Source: Lysinibacillus sp. G4S2
Lineage (GTDB): Bacteria > Bacillota > Bacilli > Bacillales_A > Planococcaceae
DNA length: 64,000 nt
Direction: 5' to 3'
NCBI RefSeq assembly: GCF_030348505.1
Contig: NZ_JAUCFJ010000002.1
Span: forward strand, 1,678,001-1,742,000
Shown piece after piece: positions 45,675 to 54,492 of the stretch (position 1 is the first letter of the stretch; each line of letters begins with the position of its first letter). The notes under the pieces are model-generated. The model was given only the letters and a program-made list of their open reading frames with translations, was not told the origin of the DNA and did not search any database. The position numbers and the translations under genes are program-made.

Positions 45675-45723
45675 ATGGCATATAGTATGATGATAGTATA
45701 TGACGTATAGTATTAATTGTCAA
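45675..45723 (-). promoter_or_regulatory. padR operon promoter with repeated operator-like motifs
   Basis: On the minus strand TTGACA (45718-45723) and TATACT (45695-45700) are 17 bp apart. The heptamer ATACTAT occurs three times across the spacer, the -10 and the start region (spaced about 14 and 11 bases). CATATA/TATATG inverted halves are also present. Such a layout suits autorepression by PadR. Confidence 0.65.
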
Positions 45724-45805
45724 ATTTTATTAAAAAGTAGGCCGAAATTAAAAAATGACGGTTATGTCATTAAAATAATTTATTTCTGAATACTGTAATT
45801 ATCTG

Positions 45806-46103
45806 GCTCTTCACCAAAACGTGTGGTTGATTTCCGTTCCGACTGGGCGCTTTGTAGCTGACGCTTTGCTTTCGCTACAGAAAACATTTGTTGTTGCTGA
45901 CGCTTCGCTTTCACACAGACAAAACCGTGTTGCTGTCGCTACGCTTTCGCACAGATAAAACATTGCCGCTGACGCTTCACTTTCGCGCAGAGCAGAGCTT
46001 CCTGGGGGCGTCCGATGAGCCGCTTCACTCGCGGTGCTCGCTCCAGGGTTTCATCTGTGACGCTGATCCCCAAGGAGTCGCCCAGTCGGAACGAAGATCA
46101 ACC
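45806..46103. repeat. Dispersed repeat family R2, copy c (largest)
   Basis: About 300 bp with inverted ends: GTGGTTGATTTCCGTTCCGACTGGGCGC on the left (given here as family consensus, 45822-45849) and CCCAGTCGGAACGAAGATCAACC on the right (46081-46103). Inside are three inverted copies of the 35-bp unit core (GCTGACGCTTCGCTTTC). An 11-bp string, TATATGGCATA, directly follows the right end (46104-46114) and also occurs at 45672-45682. A + strand frame at 45888-46148 is not a gene. Confidence 0.7.
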
Positions 46104-46318
46104 TATATGGCATACGTTTTAACAAATGTCATCCACAACTTTTGGTGATGAACCAATTATCTGGTGAAAGGTGAAGATGTAGGGGAATTATTAGAAAATA
46201 ATATTTGGCGAATTGTAAAATCAGATTAGACACTGTATAAAAAAATGCATCAAATCGGAAAAATCGTGTATTATTGGAGTTCCTACACAACAATATACAA
46301 AGGAGATTTTTCGATTTG

Positions 46319-47386
46319 ATGCAAAAAAAGCTTAACATAAAAGGAACTCAAAAGAAACCCAGACTTACTGAAATTCAACGTGGAAAGTTAGAAGCTTACC
46401 TTGATGAAGGGAATTTATCAAAAGCTGAGATTGCCCGTAGATTGGGTGTTTGTCGTGCTACTATATATAACGAAATCAAGCGTGGAACTACTACACAAGT
46501 GAGGATAGTAAATAGTAAACGAATCTATACCACGAAGTACTTCGCTACAACGGGTCAAGCAATCACTGAACGAAATGTGGCTCGTTCTCGTAACCCTTTG
46601 AAGGTGAAGCGAGTATCGGCTTTTCTAGAATACGCAGATCAATTAATGAAGGAAAAGGAGTGGTCTCCAGACGCTGTTGTTGGTCGTACATTGCTTGATG
46701 GTAAGTTTCGTCGTGAAGAAATGGTTTGCGCAAAAACTCTTTATGCGTATATAGATCTTAGGTTGTTGAAAACTAGAAATTCTGACTTAGTTTCCAAGAC
46801 ATCGCGTAAAACAAAGACAGTACGTAGGGCTAGAAAAAATATAAAATGTTTAGGCGAAAGTATTGAAAAACGCCCACAGCACATTGAAACACGAGAGGAA
46901 TTTGGTCATTTTGAAATCGATTCAGTGATCGGTAGAAAAGACAAAGAAGATGATGTTTTATTAACACTGATCGAACGGAAAACGCGTCGAGAATTTATTT
47001 TCAAAATGGACGGTAAGGATGCGGATTCCGTGAACTATGCGATTGAAACCATTCTAAAGAATTTTGGGGAGTTAGCACCTAAACTATTCAAATCCATTAC
47101 AGCAGATAACGGGAGTGAGTTTTCAGAGCTTGCGGAAAAATGCCAAGAGTTGATGGGGATTTACTTCACACACCCCTACTCATCATGGGAGCGAGGAACA
47201 AATGAAAACCACAATAGAATGATTCGTAGATGGTTACCAAAAGGAACGTCCATAGAGAACTACAGTAGATCTTACATCCAATCTGTAGAAGATAAAATGA
47301 ACCACTTGCCACGACGAATACATGGATTCAAAACACCGCATGAGATGTTTGAGGAAGAATTAAAGAGATTAAGAGAATCAGCGTAA
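46319..47386 (+). CDS. IS30-family transposase
   Basis: A transposase of about 355 residues. The N-terminal helix-turn-helix is LSKAEIARRLGVCRATIYNEIKRG, typical of IS30. The DDE core is visible: FEIDSVIGRKD (first Asp), ITADNGSEFSE (second Asp), and SSWERGTNENHNRMIRRWLPKG (Glu). ATG at 46319 follows AAAGGAG at a slightly long distance; TTG three bases earlier is possible. The frame is complete, so the element could be active. Confidence 0.92.
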   Translation: MQKKLNIKGTQKKPRLTEIQRGKLEAYLDEGNLSKAEIARRLGVCRATIYNEIKRGTTTQVRIVNSKRIYTTKYFATTGQAITERNVARSRNPLKVKRVSAFLEYADQLMKEKEWSPDAVVGRTLLDGKFRREEMVCAKTLYAYIDLRLLKTRNSDLVSKTSRKTKTVRRARKNIKCLGESIEKRPQHIETREEFGHFEIDSVIGRKDKEDDVLLTLIERKTRREFIFKMDGKDADSVNYAIETILKNFGELAPKLFKSITADNGSEFSELAEKCQELMGIYFTHPYSSWERGTNENHNRMIRRWLPKGTSIENYSRSYIQSVEDKMNHLPRRIHGFKTPHEMFEEELKRLRESA

Positions 47387-47428
47387 GAAGACGTGAATCA
47401 ACCAACTCTTACCCTAGGGTTAATGGGA

Positions 47429-47550
47429 GTTTATTGTCTATCGGTCTTTCCGCCAATTTAACAGGAACCTGGCTCCACTTCAAGGGGCAAGCCCTTTCCG
47501 TTACGCCAGAACCCTGTTTTAACCAATTGGCAGACCGACAGACAATAAAC
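47429..47550. other. Large imperfect hairpin in the 3' part of the IS30 element
   Basis: GTTTATTGTCTATCGGTC (47429-47446) pairs with GACCGACAGACAATAAAC (47533-47550). The pairing continues through CCAATT/AATTGG, AACAGG/CCTGTT and CCTGG/CCAG. The loop itself contains a small AAGGG/CCCTT hairpin. It lies after the transposase stop and before the right inverted repeat. Confidence 0.75.
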
Positions 47551-47638
47551 ATGAAGGTGAAAAGGAACAGAAAATATACGGACATGAGATGTTAAAAAAA
47601 GTGTCTAACTTGATATTGCAATTTACGGAAAATAATAT

Positions 47639-47668
47639 TTGAAGATTACTAGGAAAATCTGTTATAGT
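47639..47668 (+). promoter_or_regulatory. Candidate promoter of the panB leader
   Basis: TTGAAG (47639-47644) and TATAGT (47663-47668) have an 18-bp spacer. The first bases of the -35 box are the last bases of the IS30 target duplication, so the insertion left this promoter intact. Confidence 0.45.
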
Positions 47669-47971
47669 ATGTGCTGAAGGGCAGTATCCTTTTGTGAACG
47701 GCACCTTCAAAACGTAAGACCTATTTACAATAAATATCTGCCTTGATCTTTTAATGACAGGGACGGAAGAAAACAAGCGTTCAAAAATATAACTTGATTC
47801 ATTGGAATGGGCAATTCTCTCAAAGAGATTTGTTTCCGTATCCCTTTATTAAGTTATGGCCTCCAATCAACAAGAGGTAATTTTTGATAACGAACGAAAC
47901 ACTACCCTTCTGTCCATTTTGGAACAGAGGGGTTTTTCTGTTTTCTTCCCTTAAAAAAGGAGGACTACAAA
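47669..47971 (+). promoter_or_regulatory. Structured 5' leader of panBCD with intrinsic terminator
   Basis: The 300-nt leader contains TGAAGG/CCTTCA, CCTTG/CAGGG and a longer structure with outer stem ATAACTT/AAGTTAT (about 47790-47865) around CAATTCTCT/AGAGATTTG. A terminator hairpin then lies 25 bp before the panB ribosome site. This is the layout of an attenuation or riboswitch leader. A 'pan' RNA motif upstream of pantothenate genes has been described, but I cannot confirm that this sequence fits its consensus. I see no T-box signature. Confidence 0.5.
47911..47941 (+). terminator. Intrinsic terminator within the panB leader
   Basis: CCCTTCTGT pairs with ACAGAGGGG around TCCATTTTGGA-like loop sequence and is followed by TTTTTCTG. 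It lies upstream, not downstream, of the gene, which suggests conditional read-through. Confidence 0.8.
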
Positions 47972-48808
47972 ATGAAAACAACTTCAGATTTTTTAAAGAT
48001 GAAGGCAGCAGGTGAAAAAATCGTTATGCTCACTGCATATGATTATCCTGCTGCAAAATTTGCCGAAGAAGCAGGCGTCGATATGATTCTAGTGGGAGAT
48101 TCACTAGGCATGGTCGTACTAGGCTATGATTCTACAATGCCAGTAACAGTAGCAGACATGGTCCATCATGCAAAAGCAGTGCGCCGCGGGGCAAAGGATA
48201 CGTTTGTTGTTGTTGATATGCCATTTGGTTCGTATCACGGTGATGTACACGAAACGTTGAAGACTGCAGTATCAATGATGCAGGAAACAGGGGCAGATGC
48301 ACTAAAGTTAGAGGGTGCAGGAGATGTTCTACCAGTCATTCGTAAATTAACGTCAGCTGGTATTCCGGTAGTAGCACACTTAGGTTTATTACCGCAATCA
48401 GCAGGCGTGCTTGGTGGATACAAAGTTCAAGGTAAAACAGCTGAACAGGCAACGAAACTCATTGAAGATGCAAAAAAATGTCAAGAGGCTGGAGCATGTG
48501 CAGTCGTCTTAGAATGTATTCCGCATCAGCTAACAGAAATGGTATCTGCTAATCTTATTATTCCAACGGTTGGGATTGGTGCTGGTGCAGAGGCAGATGG
48601 ACAAGTTTTAGTGTATCATGACATGCTAAGCTATGGTTCACATCATGTACCAAAATTTGTAGAGCAGTTCGCCGATATGGGCCGAGAAGCGAGCCAAGGA
48701 ATTGCTAGTTACGTGAAAGAGGTAAAGGCTGGTACATTCCCTGCGCCGAAGCATTCCTTCACGATGAAAGAGGAAGCATTGGATCAGCTATATGGGGGAG
48801 TAAAGTAA
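47972..48808 (+). CDS. panB: 3-methyl-2-oxobutanoate hydroxymethyltransferase
   Basis: PanB adds a one-carbon unit from methylene-THF to alpha-ketoisovalerate to make ketopantoate. The 278-residue protein has [19 protein letters not shown] at the start, the metal-binding [16 protein letters not shown] block, [17 protein letters not shown] and the catalytic glutamate in VLECIPHQL. The start follows AAAGGAGG. panC starts at the final base of the stop codon. Confidence 0.98.
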   Translation: MKTTSDFLKMKAAGEKIVMLTAYDYPAAKFAEEAGVDMILVGDSLGMVVLGYDSTMPVTVADMVHHAKAVRRGAKDTFVVVDMPFGSYHGDVHETLKTAVSMMQETGADALKLEGAGDVLPVIRKLTSAGIPVVAHLGLLPQSAGVLGGYKVQGKTAEQATKLIEDAKKCQEAGACAVVLECIPHQLTEMVSANLIIPTVGIGAGAEADGQVLVYHDMLSYGSHHVPKFVEQFADMGREASQGIASYVKEVKAGTFPAPKHSFTMKEEALDQLYGGVK

Positions 48809-49662
48809 TGAAAGTCGTAACTACTATCCAAGCGCTATCTATAGAAATCCAAGCAGCGAAGCAAGCTCAGAAAACAATTGGACTCGTTCCAACAATGGGG
48901 TATTTACATGAGGGCCATTTAACGCTAGCAAAAACAGCTCGTGCCGAAAATGATTTAGTCGTGATGAGTATATTTGTAAACCCAACACAATTTGGGCCAA
49001 ACGAAGACTTTGAAAGCTATCCCCGTGATTTGCCACGGGATACTGCCTTGGCAGAGTCTGTCGGTGTAGATATTATTTTCGCACCAAGTGTTGAAGAAAT
49101 GTATCCTCACGATGGTGGTATTCGTATTCATGCGGGTGAACAGGCAACCATTCTTTGCGGGGCCAGCCGTCCAGGACATTTTGATGGCGTTTTACAGGTT
49201 GTGTCAAAACTATTTCATCTAGCACAGCCGACAAGAGCATATTTCGGACAAAAGGACGCACAGCAGGTTGCTATTATCGATACAATGGTACGAGATTTTA
49301 ATTTCCCTTTAGAAATGCGAGTAGTACCGATTGTACGTGAGGAGGACGGTTTAGCTAAGTCTTCTCGTAATGTCTATTTAAGTGAATCTGAGCGACAAGA
49401 GGCACCAGCAATTAATGAAGCACTACAGCTTGCTCGTAATAGCTTCTTAGCGAATGGTAATGCAGCGAATGCACTTGCTAAAGCAAAGGAACATATTACA
49501 GCTCGTACACATGGGGAAATTGATTATATTGAGCTATTAGCGTATCCAGATTTAATACCAGTAACAGTTGAAACGGAGCAAGTACTGTTGGCAGCGGCTG
49601 TATACATTGGTAAAACTCGTTTAATTGATAATTGTATCTTTAATGTGAAAGAAGGACTATAA
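48808..49662 (+). CDS. panC: Pantothenate synthetase
   Basis: PanC condenses pantoate and beta-alanine with ATP. The 284-residue enzyme has the nucleotidyltransferase HIGH-like segment [10 protein letters not shown], the [11 protein letters not shown] block, [14 protein letters not shown], the FGQKDAQQ motif and the KMSKS-equivalent LAKSSRN. It overlaps panB by one base and panD begins two bases after its stop. Beta-alanine for this step comes from PanD next door, and possibly from pyrimidine breakdown encoded near the window end. Confidence 0.98.
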   Translation: MKVVTTIQALSIEIQAAKQAQKTIGLVPTMGYLHEGHLTLAKTARAENDLVVMSIFVNPTQFGPNEDFESYPRDLPRDTALAESVGVDIIFAPSVEEMYPHDGGIRIHAGEQATILCGASRPGHFDGVLQVVSKLFHLAQPTRAYFGQKDAQQVAIIDTMVRDFNFPLEMRVVPIVREEDGLAKSSRNVYLSESERQEAPAINEALQLARNSFLANGNAANALAKAKEHITARTHGEIDYIELLAYPDLIPVTVETEQVLLAAAVYIGKTRLIDNCIFNVKEGL

Positions 49663-49663
49663 A

Positions 49664-50047
49664 ATGTTACGAATGATGATGAACAGTAAAATCCACCGTG
49701 CTACAGTGACACAAGCAGATTTAAACTATGTTGGGTCCATTACGATTGATGAGGATATTTTAGACGCAGTAGGCATGTTACCAAACGAAAAGGTGCATAT
49801 CGTCAATAATAACAATGGGGCTCGCTTTGAAACCTACATTATTGCAGGGGAGCGTGGATCAGGCGTTATTTGTGTTAACGGTGCAGCAGCACGTCTAGTA
49901 CAATGTGGAGATATTGTAATTATTATTTCTTATGTGTATGTAGATAACGCAGAGGCAAAAGATCATAAGCCAACGGTTGCCATTATGGGAGAAGGTAATA
50001 CTATTAAAGAAATGATATCCTATGAGCCAGAAGCAACGGTGATGTAG
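49664..50047 (+). CDS. panD: Aspartate 1-decarboxylase (pyruvoyl enzyme)
   Basis: PanD decarboxylates L-aspartate to beta-alanine. The 127-residue proenzyme is cleaved between Gly24 and Ser25 in [11 protein letters not shown], Ser25 becoming the pyruvoyl group. [20 protein letters not shown] and NGAAARL are the conserved core. Start codon ATG at 49664; a second ATG at residue 4-6 matches shorter relatives, so the true start may be a few codons in. It completes panBCD, and a terminator follows. Confidence 0.97.
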   Translation: MLRMMMNSKIHRATVTQADLNYVGSITIDEDILDAVGMLPNEKVHIVNNNNGARFETYIIAGERGSGVICVNGAAARLVQCGDIVIIISYVYVDNAEAKDHKPTVAIMGEGNTIKEMISYEPEATVM

Positions 50048-50087
50048 TGTGATAAAAGTAGATATTACTTTGTAACTTAATAAATTG

Positions 50088-50134
50088 AAAGTGTACATTA
50101 CTAAATTTATTTTAATGATGTACACTTTTATTAT
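50088..50134 (+). terminator. Intrinsic terminator after panD
   Basis: AAAGTGTACAT pairs with ATGTACACTTTT across a long AT loop. It may also serve the convergent minus-strand gene. Confidence 0.75.
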
Positions 50135-50231
50135 GTCAAAAAATTGTTAAAGAAAAGGCGTATTATAGATTTGAAATGAAAATCTATCTATGTAGGACGA
50201 TTCTGTGCTTCATTGATTTGCCATATGAACA

Positions 50232-50990
50232 TTATAGAGAATTTAGAAAGCTGTCCAAATTAAAATATTGCGTTAAAGAAACCTTTCTACCTTCTTTGTG
50301 CCAGCGATGATAGACTTCAAATACATGATGTATATTGTTATCTGAACGTTCCTCAACTAAGTATTTGATGGTTTGGAAGCTACGCCAGTAGTCATACATA
50401 ATACTAGTTAAACTTTCCGATTCATAACTAGCAGTACCAAAATCATCTAATGATTGTTTTCCGTATTTATCTTTAAACAAATGAATCAATTCTAATTCAA
50501 TCTTTGCAATTTCATCGAATTGATTTTCATTGAGCGTTAATTTTTTTGATAAATATTCGCACATTCCTTCTTCAAACCAAATGCTATCCATTCGCTCATC
50601 ATCAAATTCATCGAGAAATAAATCCGAATGATGCGTTAGTTCATGGGCTAAAATGCAAAAAATATGGTCATTACAAATTGTTTTATAGTATTTCTCTATT
50701 TCGAAATGTTGTTGACCTTCTAATTGTCTTAAAAATAACTGTCTCCAATCCTCAAGGTTCGGATTCATATAGATAATATCTTTAGTTGTATATGCAGGAA
50801 TAGGTACAGTTGAAAAGATGTTTGTCGCGATTTCTTCTGAGGTCCATACAATCGCCTTAGGAATATCATGGAGTTTAAATTCTTTTTCTAATATTTGACG
50901 ATAAATCTCTAATTTTCCAACTAAATATTGAGTTGTTTGTATATTCTTTTGATATTGTTCTATATTTTCATATGCGAAAATTTGTTTCAT
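50232..50990 (-). CDS. Hypothetical protein with HExxH gluzincin-like motif
   Basis: I do not recognise the family. The 252-residue, probably cytosolic protein (no signal peptide or membrane helix) has LAHELTHHSDLF with a zinc motif His116-Glu117-x-x-His120. About 20 residues later WFEEGMCEYLSKK supplies a glutamate in the position of the third ligand of gluzincin peptidases. The remaining sequence is helical and rich in Glu and Lys. It is inserted between panD and dinG, which are adjacent in B. subtilis, and is on the opposite strand. The start lacks a strong ribosome site. It is probably a recently gained single gene. Confidence 0.75.
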   Translation of the reverse strand: MKQIFAYENIEQYQKNIQTTQYLVGKLEIYRQILEKEFKLHDIPKAIVWTSEEIATNIFSTVPIPAYTTKDIIYMNPNLEDWRQLFLRQLEGQQHFEIEKYYKTICNDHIFCILAHELTHHSDLFLDEFDDERMDSIWFEEGMCEYLSKKLTLNENQFDEIAKIELELIHLFKDKYGKQSLDDFGTASYESESLTSIMYDYWRSFQTIKYLVEERSDNNIHHVFEVYHRWHKEGRKVSLTQYFNLDSFLNSL

Positions 50991-51041
50991 TTCTAAAGTA
51001 TACCCCCTCGAATTGTATCTTTTAAATTTTATGTTTTTGGC

Positions 51042-51104
51042 TCATCGGACGCCCCAGGAAAGCGCCCAGTCGGAACGGAAATCAACCACACGTTATGGTG
51101 ATGG
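51042..51104. repeat. R2 repeat, single end (copy d)
   Basis: CATCGGACGCCCCAGGAAAGCGCCCAGTCGGAACGGAAATCAACC-type sequence (51042-51086), followed by the outer R2 arm ACACGTTATGGTGATGGGC. Only one end of the repeat is present, so this is a truncated copy. Confidence 0.6.
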
Positions 51105-51271
51105 GCAATGCTTTTACAAATATTATATATTAATTTGAAAATTCTTACTACAAATCATGGTAATCGTTCAGAAGTCTTTTTTTATGACCAATGAACAATG
51201 GTGAAGGGATGCCGCTGAGCCAAATATATGATAAAATTCATCTATCTAATGTGAACTGTGAGTTGAGATGT

Positions 51272-54043
51272 ATGATGGAAAGTCAAAAGTATGCAATTGT
51301 TGATTTAGAGACGACTGGTCATTCACCGGCAAATGGGGACCGAATGATTCAAATAGCAATTGTTATTATGAAAGATTGGAAAATTGAACGTACCTTTACG
51401 AAGTTTATTTATCCAGGAAAATCCATTCCAATTTTCATTCAGGATTTAACGCATATTACGGATGAGGATGTAAAGGATGCCTTGCCGTTTGAGGCACATG
51501 CTGACTACATATATGAATTGCTTGCTGATTGTGTATTTGTCGCGCATAATGCGGATTTTGACTTATCCTTTTTACAAGCGGAGTTCAAGCGTGCAGGTTT
51601 ACCGAAATGGCACGGTAAAAAGATGGACACGGTTGAACTAGCCAAAATATTGTTCCCTATGTCACTGAGCTTTAAGCTAGGTGATTTAGCGGCAGATTTA
51701 AATATAGAGCTGGCAAATGCACACCGAGCAGATGACGATGCCAGAGCAACTGCTGAGCTCTTTAAACATTGCTGGAAGGAGTTACTCGTTCTCCCTCAGC
51801 TAACTCTTGAACAAATGCATAAACGTTCATTCAGATTGAAATCAAATTTATCCCAGTTGTTCTTCGAGGCACTTCAAATTAAACGACAGCATGTAACTGC
51901 TAATGAGAATGTCTCCTACTACCGCAATTTGGCTATTAGTGATGGACGAAAAAAGCATACAAATAATGCAGAGATTGTATCATACCCACAAACAGCAGCT
52001 GACAAAGCATCATTAATGACAAAGGCGATGCCGAATTTTGAGCAACGACCTGCACAATTCGAAATGATGGACATTATTTGGAAGGAATTAAATAACAAGA
52101 GGGAGTGCGTTATAGAGGCTTCAACAGGTATTGGTAAAACAGCAGGTTATCTACTCCCTGCAATTTTGTATGCCCGAGCAGTCGATAAAAAAATTGCGAT
52201 TAGCACATACACGTCACACTTGCAGGAGCAGCTTGTTGAAGAAGAATTACCCAAGATTGAAAAAATCCTTGGCACTAAAGTAAATATTGCTGTTCTAAAG
52301 GGTATGCATCATTATATTGATCTTACACGCTTTGAGCAATGTATGGCTTATGCTGATGAATCCTATGATGATACCTTTACGATTTTACAAATTCTTGTTT
52401 GGCTTACTAAAACAGAAACAGGGGTGTTAAGTGAGCTCAATGTTTCAGGCGGAGGACAGCTGTTTTTAGAGAAAATCCGCAAAATGCCTGATGAGAAACC
52501 ATCAAGAGGCTTTGATTTCTATGAGCAAGCGTTAACAAATAGTGAGTTTGCCGATTGTATTGTAACGAATCATTCTATGGTACTCAGTGATTTAGTCCGC
52601 CAAACACCGATCTTTACACAAATCGACGGATGGATTATTGATGAAGCCCATCAATTTATTCAAGCTGCAATGCAGCAAGACGAAATTGTTTTCTCTTATA
52701 CACAGTGGAAGTATATTTTCGGTCAAATTGGCACGATGGAGGAGACTGCCTTATTCCTACAATTTAGTCAGGCAGCTAAGAAAAAACACCGCGTTCCTAT
52801 GCAAAACTTGCAGCGATTAGATGCACAATTTATTCGCCTGCAACGAACTTTCGATGAAACGATTCAGCGTGTTGTTCAAAAAATGCAGCAACAAATAAAA
52901 GGAAAACAAGCTAATCGAAAATGCACTTTATTTTTAGAGGATGTATCGCTAGTTAAAGAACCACTTTTACAAGTGAGCAAGCTCACGCAGCAGTGGCTTG
53001 ATCTTGCGACAGAAGTAGGTCAGGCCTTTGGAAATAATATTGAGCAATTAGATAAAAATGAGCTCTATATATTATCAGAGTGGCATTATTGGATTCGTGA
53101 AATGAAGGTGAAAATCGCCGAGTGGGAGGAAATTTTCCTATCGCCACAGGATGATAATTCAGTGTGGCTAGAATTTGATTTACGGAGCGTTCCAGGAAGC
53201 TTACATGTCTTTAAAAAGCCAGTTAATGTCACTCCTATTATCGAAAAAGTACTTGCACCACTTCGTAAGCAGGCAAGCATAGTGTGGACTTCAGGTACTT
53301 TAACTGTACCAGGCAATGAACGTTTTGTGACGCGTCAGCTTGGTATTTCTGATAGTGTGCAAGTGATAAAGCTACAAGCACCGCCATCCTATTATGCAGG
53401 AGCGAAGGCATTTATTGTTACAGATATGCCTGATATTCAACATGTGTCACAGGATGAATATATTGAAGCGGTCGCCCACGCAATTACACGTACGGTACGG
53501 ATGACTGAAGGACGATGTTTCGTTTTATTTACGGCGCAGGACATGCTTCGCAAAACAGTGGAGCTTATTCAAGATAGTGAACTCCTTGATGACTATATGC
53601 TTTTTGCACAAGGTGTAACGGGTGGTAGTCGTATGCGAATTCTGAAATCATTCCAAAAGTTTAGCCATGCGGTACTCTTTGGTACAAACAGCTTTTGGGA
53701 AGGCGTGGACGTTCCAGGTGACGCACTTGCATCGGTTATTGTTGTACGCTTACCGTTTTCCTCGCCAGAAGAGCCTGTATTTAAAGCGCGAGCTAAACAC
53801 CTTGCCGCTCAAGGTCGTAATTCCTTCAATGAGCTATCATTACCGGAAGCCATCATGCGCTTTAAACAAGGCTTTGGTCGTCTGATCCGTTCATCACAGG
53901 ATAAAGGAGCTTTTATAGTTTTAGACCGCCGCATTTCAACAAAGTCGTACGGTAAGGAGTTTATTAAGGCATTACCACTGATTGATGTAAAGAAATTGCA
54001 GCTTCCTGAGTTGTTAAAGGAACTTAATGATTGGCAGAAATAG
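51272..54043 (+). CDS. dinG: Exonuclease-helicase DinG
   Basis: A Gram-positive DinG of about 923 residues combining an N-terminal DnaQ-like 3'-5' exonuclease with an XPD/DinG-type DNA helicase region. The exonuclease motifs are AIVDLETTGHS, VAHNADFDLSFL and HRADDDARA. The helicase Walker A is ASTGIGKTAGYLLP, the DEAH box is IIDEAHQF, and late motifs are TNSFWEGVDVPG and QGFGRLIRS. The four cysteines of the E. coli Fe-S cluster are not evident, as in other Firmicute forms. The longer frame to 51191 is unlikely, since the homologous start is ESQKYAIVDLETTG; the ribosome site is weak. Confidence 0.94.
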   Translation: MMESQKYAIVDLETTGHSPANGDRMIQIAIVIMKDWKIERTFTKFIYPGKSIPIFIQDLTHITDEDVKDALPFEAHADYIYELLADCVFVAHNADFDLSFLQAEFKRAGLPKWHGKKMDTVELAKILFPMSLSFKLGDLAADLNIELANAHRADDDARATAELFKHCWKELLVLPQLTLEQMHKRSFRLKSNLSQLFFEALQIKRQHVTANENVSYYRNLAISDGRKKHTNNAEIVSYPQTAADKASLMTKAMPNFEQRPAQFEMMDIIWKELNNKRECVIEASTGIGKTAGYLLPAILYARAVDKKIAISTYTSHLQEQLVEEELPKIEKILGTKVNIAVLKGMHHYIDLTRFEQCMAYADESYDDTFTILQILVWLTKTETGVLSELNVSGGGQLFLEKIRKMPDEKPSRGFDFYEQALTNSEFADCIVTNHSMVLSDLVRQTPIFTQIDGWIIDEAHQFIQAAMQQDEIVFSYTQWKYIFGQIGTMEETALFLQFSQAAKKKHRVPMQNLQRLDAQFIRLQRTFDETIQRVVQKMQQQIKGKQANRKCTLFLEDVSLVKEPLLQVSKLTQQWLDLATEVGQAFGNNIEQLDKNELYILSEWHYWIREMKVKIAEWEEIFLSPQDDNSVWLEFDLRSVPGSLHVFKKPVNVTPIIEKVLAPLRKQASIVWTSGTLTVPGNERFVTRQLGISDSVQVIKLQAPPSYYAGAKAFIVTDMPDIQHVSQDEYIEAVAHAITRTVRMTEGRCFVLFTAQDMLRKTVELIQDSELLDDYMLFAQGVTGGSRMRILKSFQKFSHAVLFGTNSFWEGVDVPGDALASVIVVRLPFSSPEEPVFKARAKHLAAQGRNSFNELSLPEAIMRFKQGFGRLIRSSQDKGAFIVLDRRISTKSYGKEFIKALPLIDVKKLQLPELLKELNDWQK

Positions 54044-54047
54044 ATGG

Positions 54048-54083
54048 AATCCCTTTTAGCAGTTTTGCTAAAGGGGATTTTTT
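54048..54083 (+). terminator. Intrinsic terminator after dinG
   Basis: AATCCCTTTTAGCA pairs with TGCTAAAGGGGATT around GTTT, followed by TTTT. Confidence 0.9.
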
Positions 54084-54221
54084 GCTCAAAAGTAAGAATT
54101 GGTAAAGAAAGTGGGGAGCGGAGCGAAAAGCAAGGCTACCCGAGCGAATAGAGTAGAAAGCATAGAGAAAACCGAGATCCCGAGCAATAAAGTCTGCAAC
54201 TAGAGTATAAAATTCACTTAC

Positions 54222-54255
54222 AAAAAAAGCCCTCGACGATTGCGGGGGCAAGTGC
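54222..54255 (-). terminator. Possible terminator of the Phe-Pro repeat gene
   Basis: On the minus strand GCCC..CG and CG..GGGC form a modest stem followed by seven T residues. The stretch 54084-54221 has a GAGCGGAGCGAAAAGC-rich segment resembling the other intergenic repeats. 54256-54490 shows nothing. Confidence 0.45.
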
Positions 54256-54492
54256 TATTTTAATTACTCTCAATCTTTTTACAATTCTCCTTGATGAAAT
54301 CTTATAAAATTTCTTTGGTCTGTCGAAAAGATAAGACCTTCCGTAACCATTAGTATTAGTTATCTTTCCTCAAATTTTACTTTAGTTTATTTTTTTATCC
54401 ATCCAGCCGTTTACTTTAACAAAATCTAGTTCTACAGCTTCTTATTTTAATTATGTGTCTAATAAATCGGTAATATAAAAAAGAATTCCTAC

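Larger units (their letters stand above)
46208..47627 (+). mobile_element. IS30-family insertion sequence, about 1.42 kb
   Basis: The element is bounded by imperfect inverted repeats (left AATTGTAAAATCAGATTAGACACT, 46212-46235; right, complement of AATTGCAATATCAAGTTAGACACT), 20 of 24 bases identical. A 14-bp direct repeat, GAAAATAATATTTG, flanks it at 46194-46207 and 47628-47641. A long target duplication is unusual for IS30 (normally 2-3 bp) but is known for IS1630-type members. An intact transposase and a large non-coding hairpin lie inside. Confidence 0.8.

Noticed and set aside
45888..46148. 86-codon frame between padR and the IS30 element
   Set aside because: It is a translation of inverted 35-bp unit copies within the R2 repeat.
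47669..47971. T-box leader upstream of panB
   Set aside because: I find neither the conserved T-box (TGGNACCGCG-like) nor the AG-bulge pattern, and panB is not an aminoacylation-linked gene.
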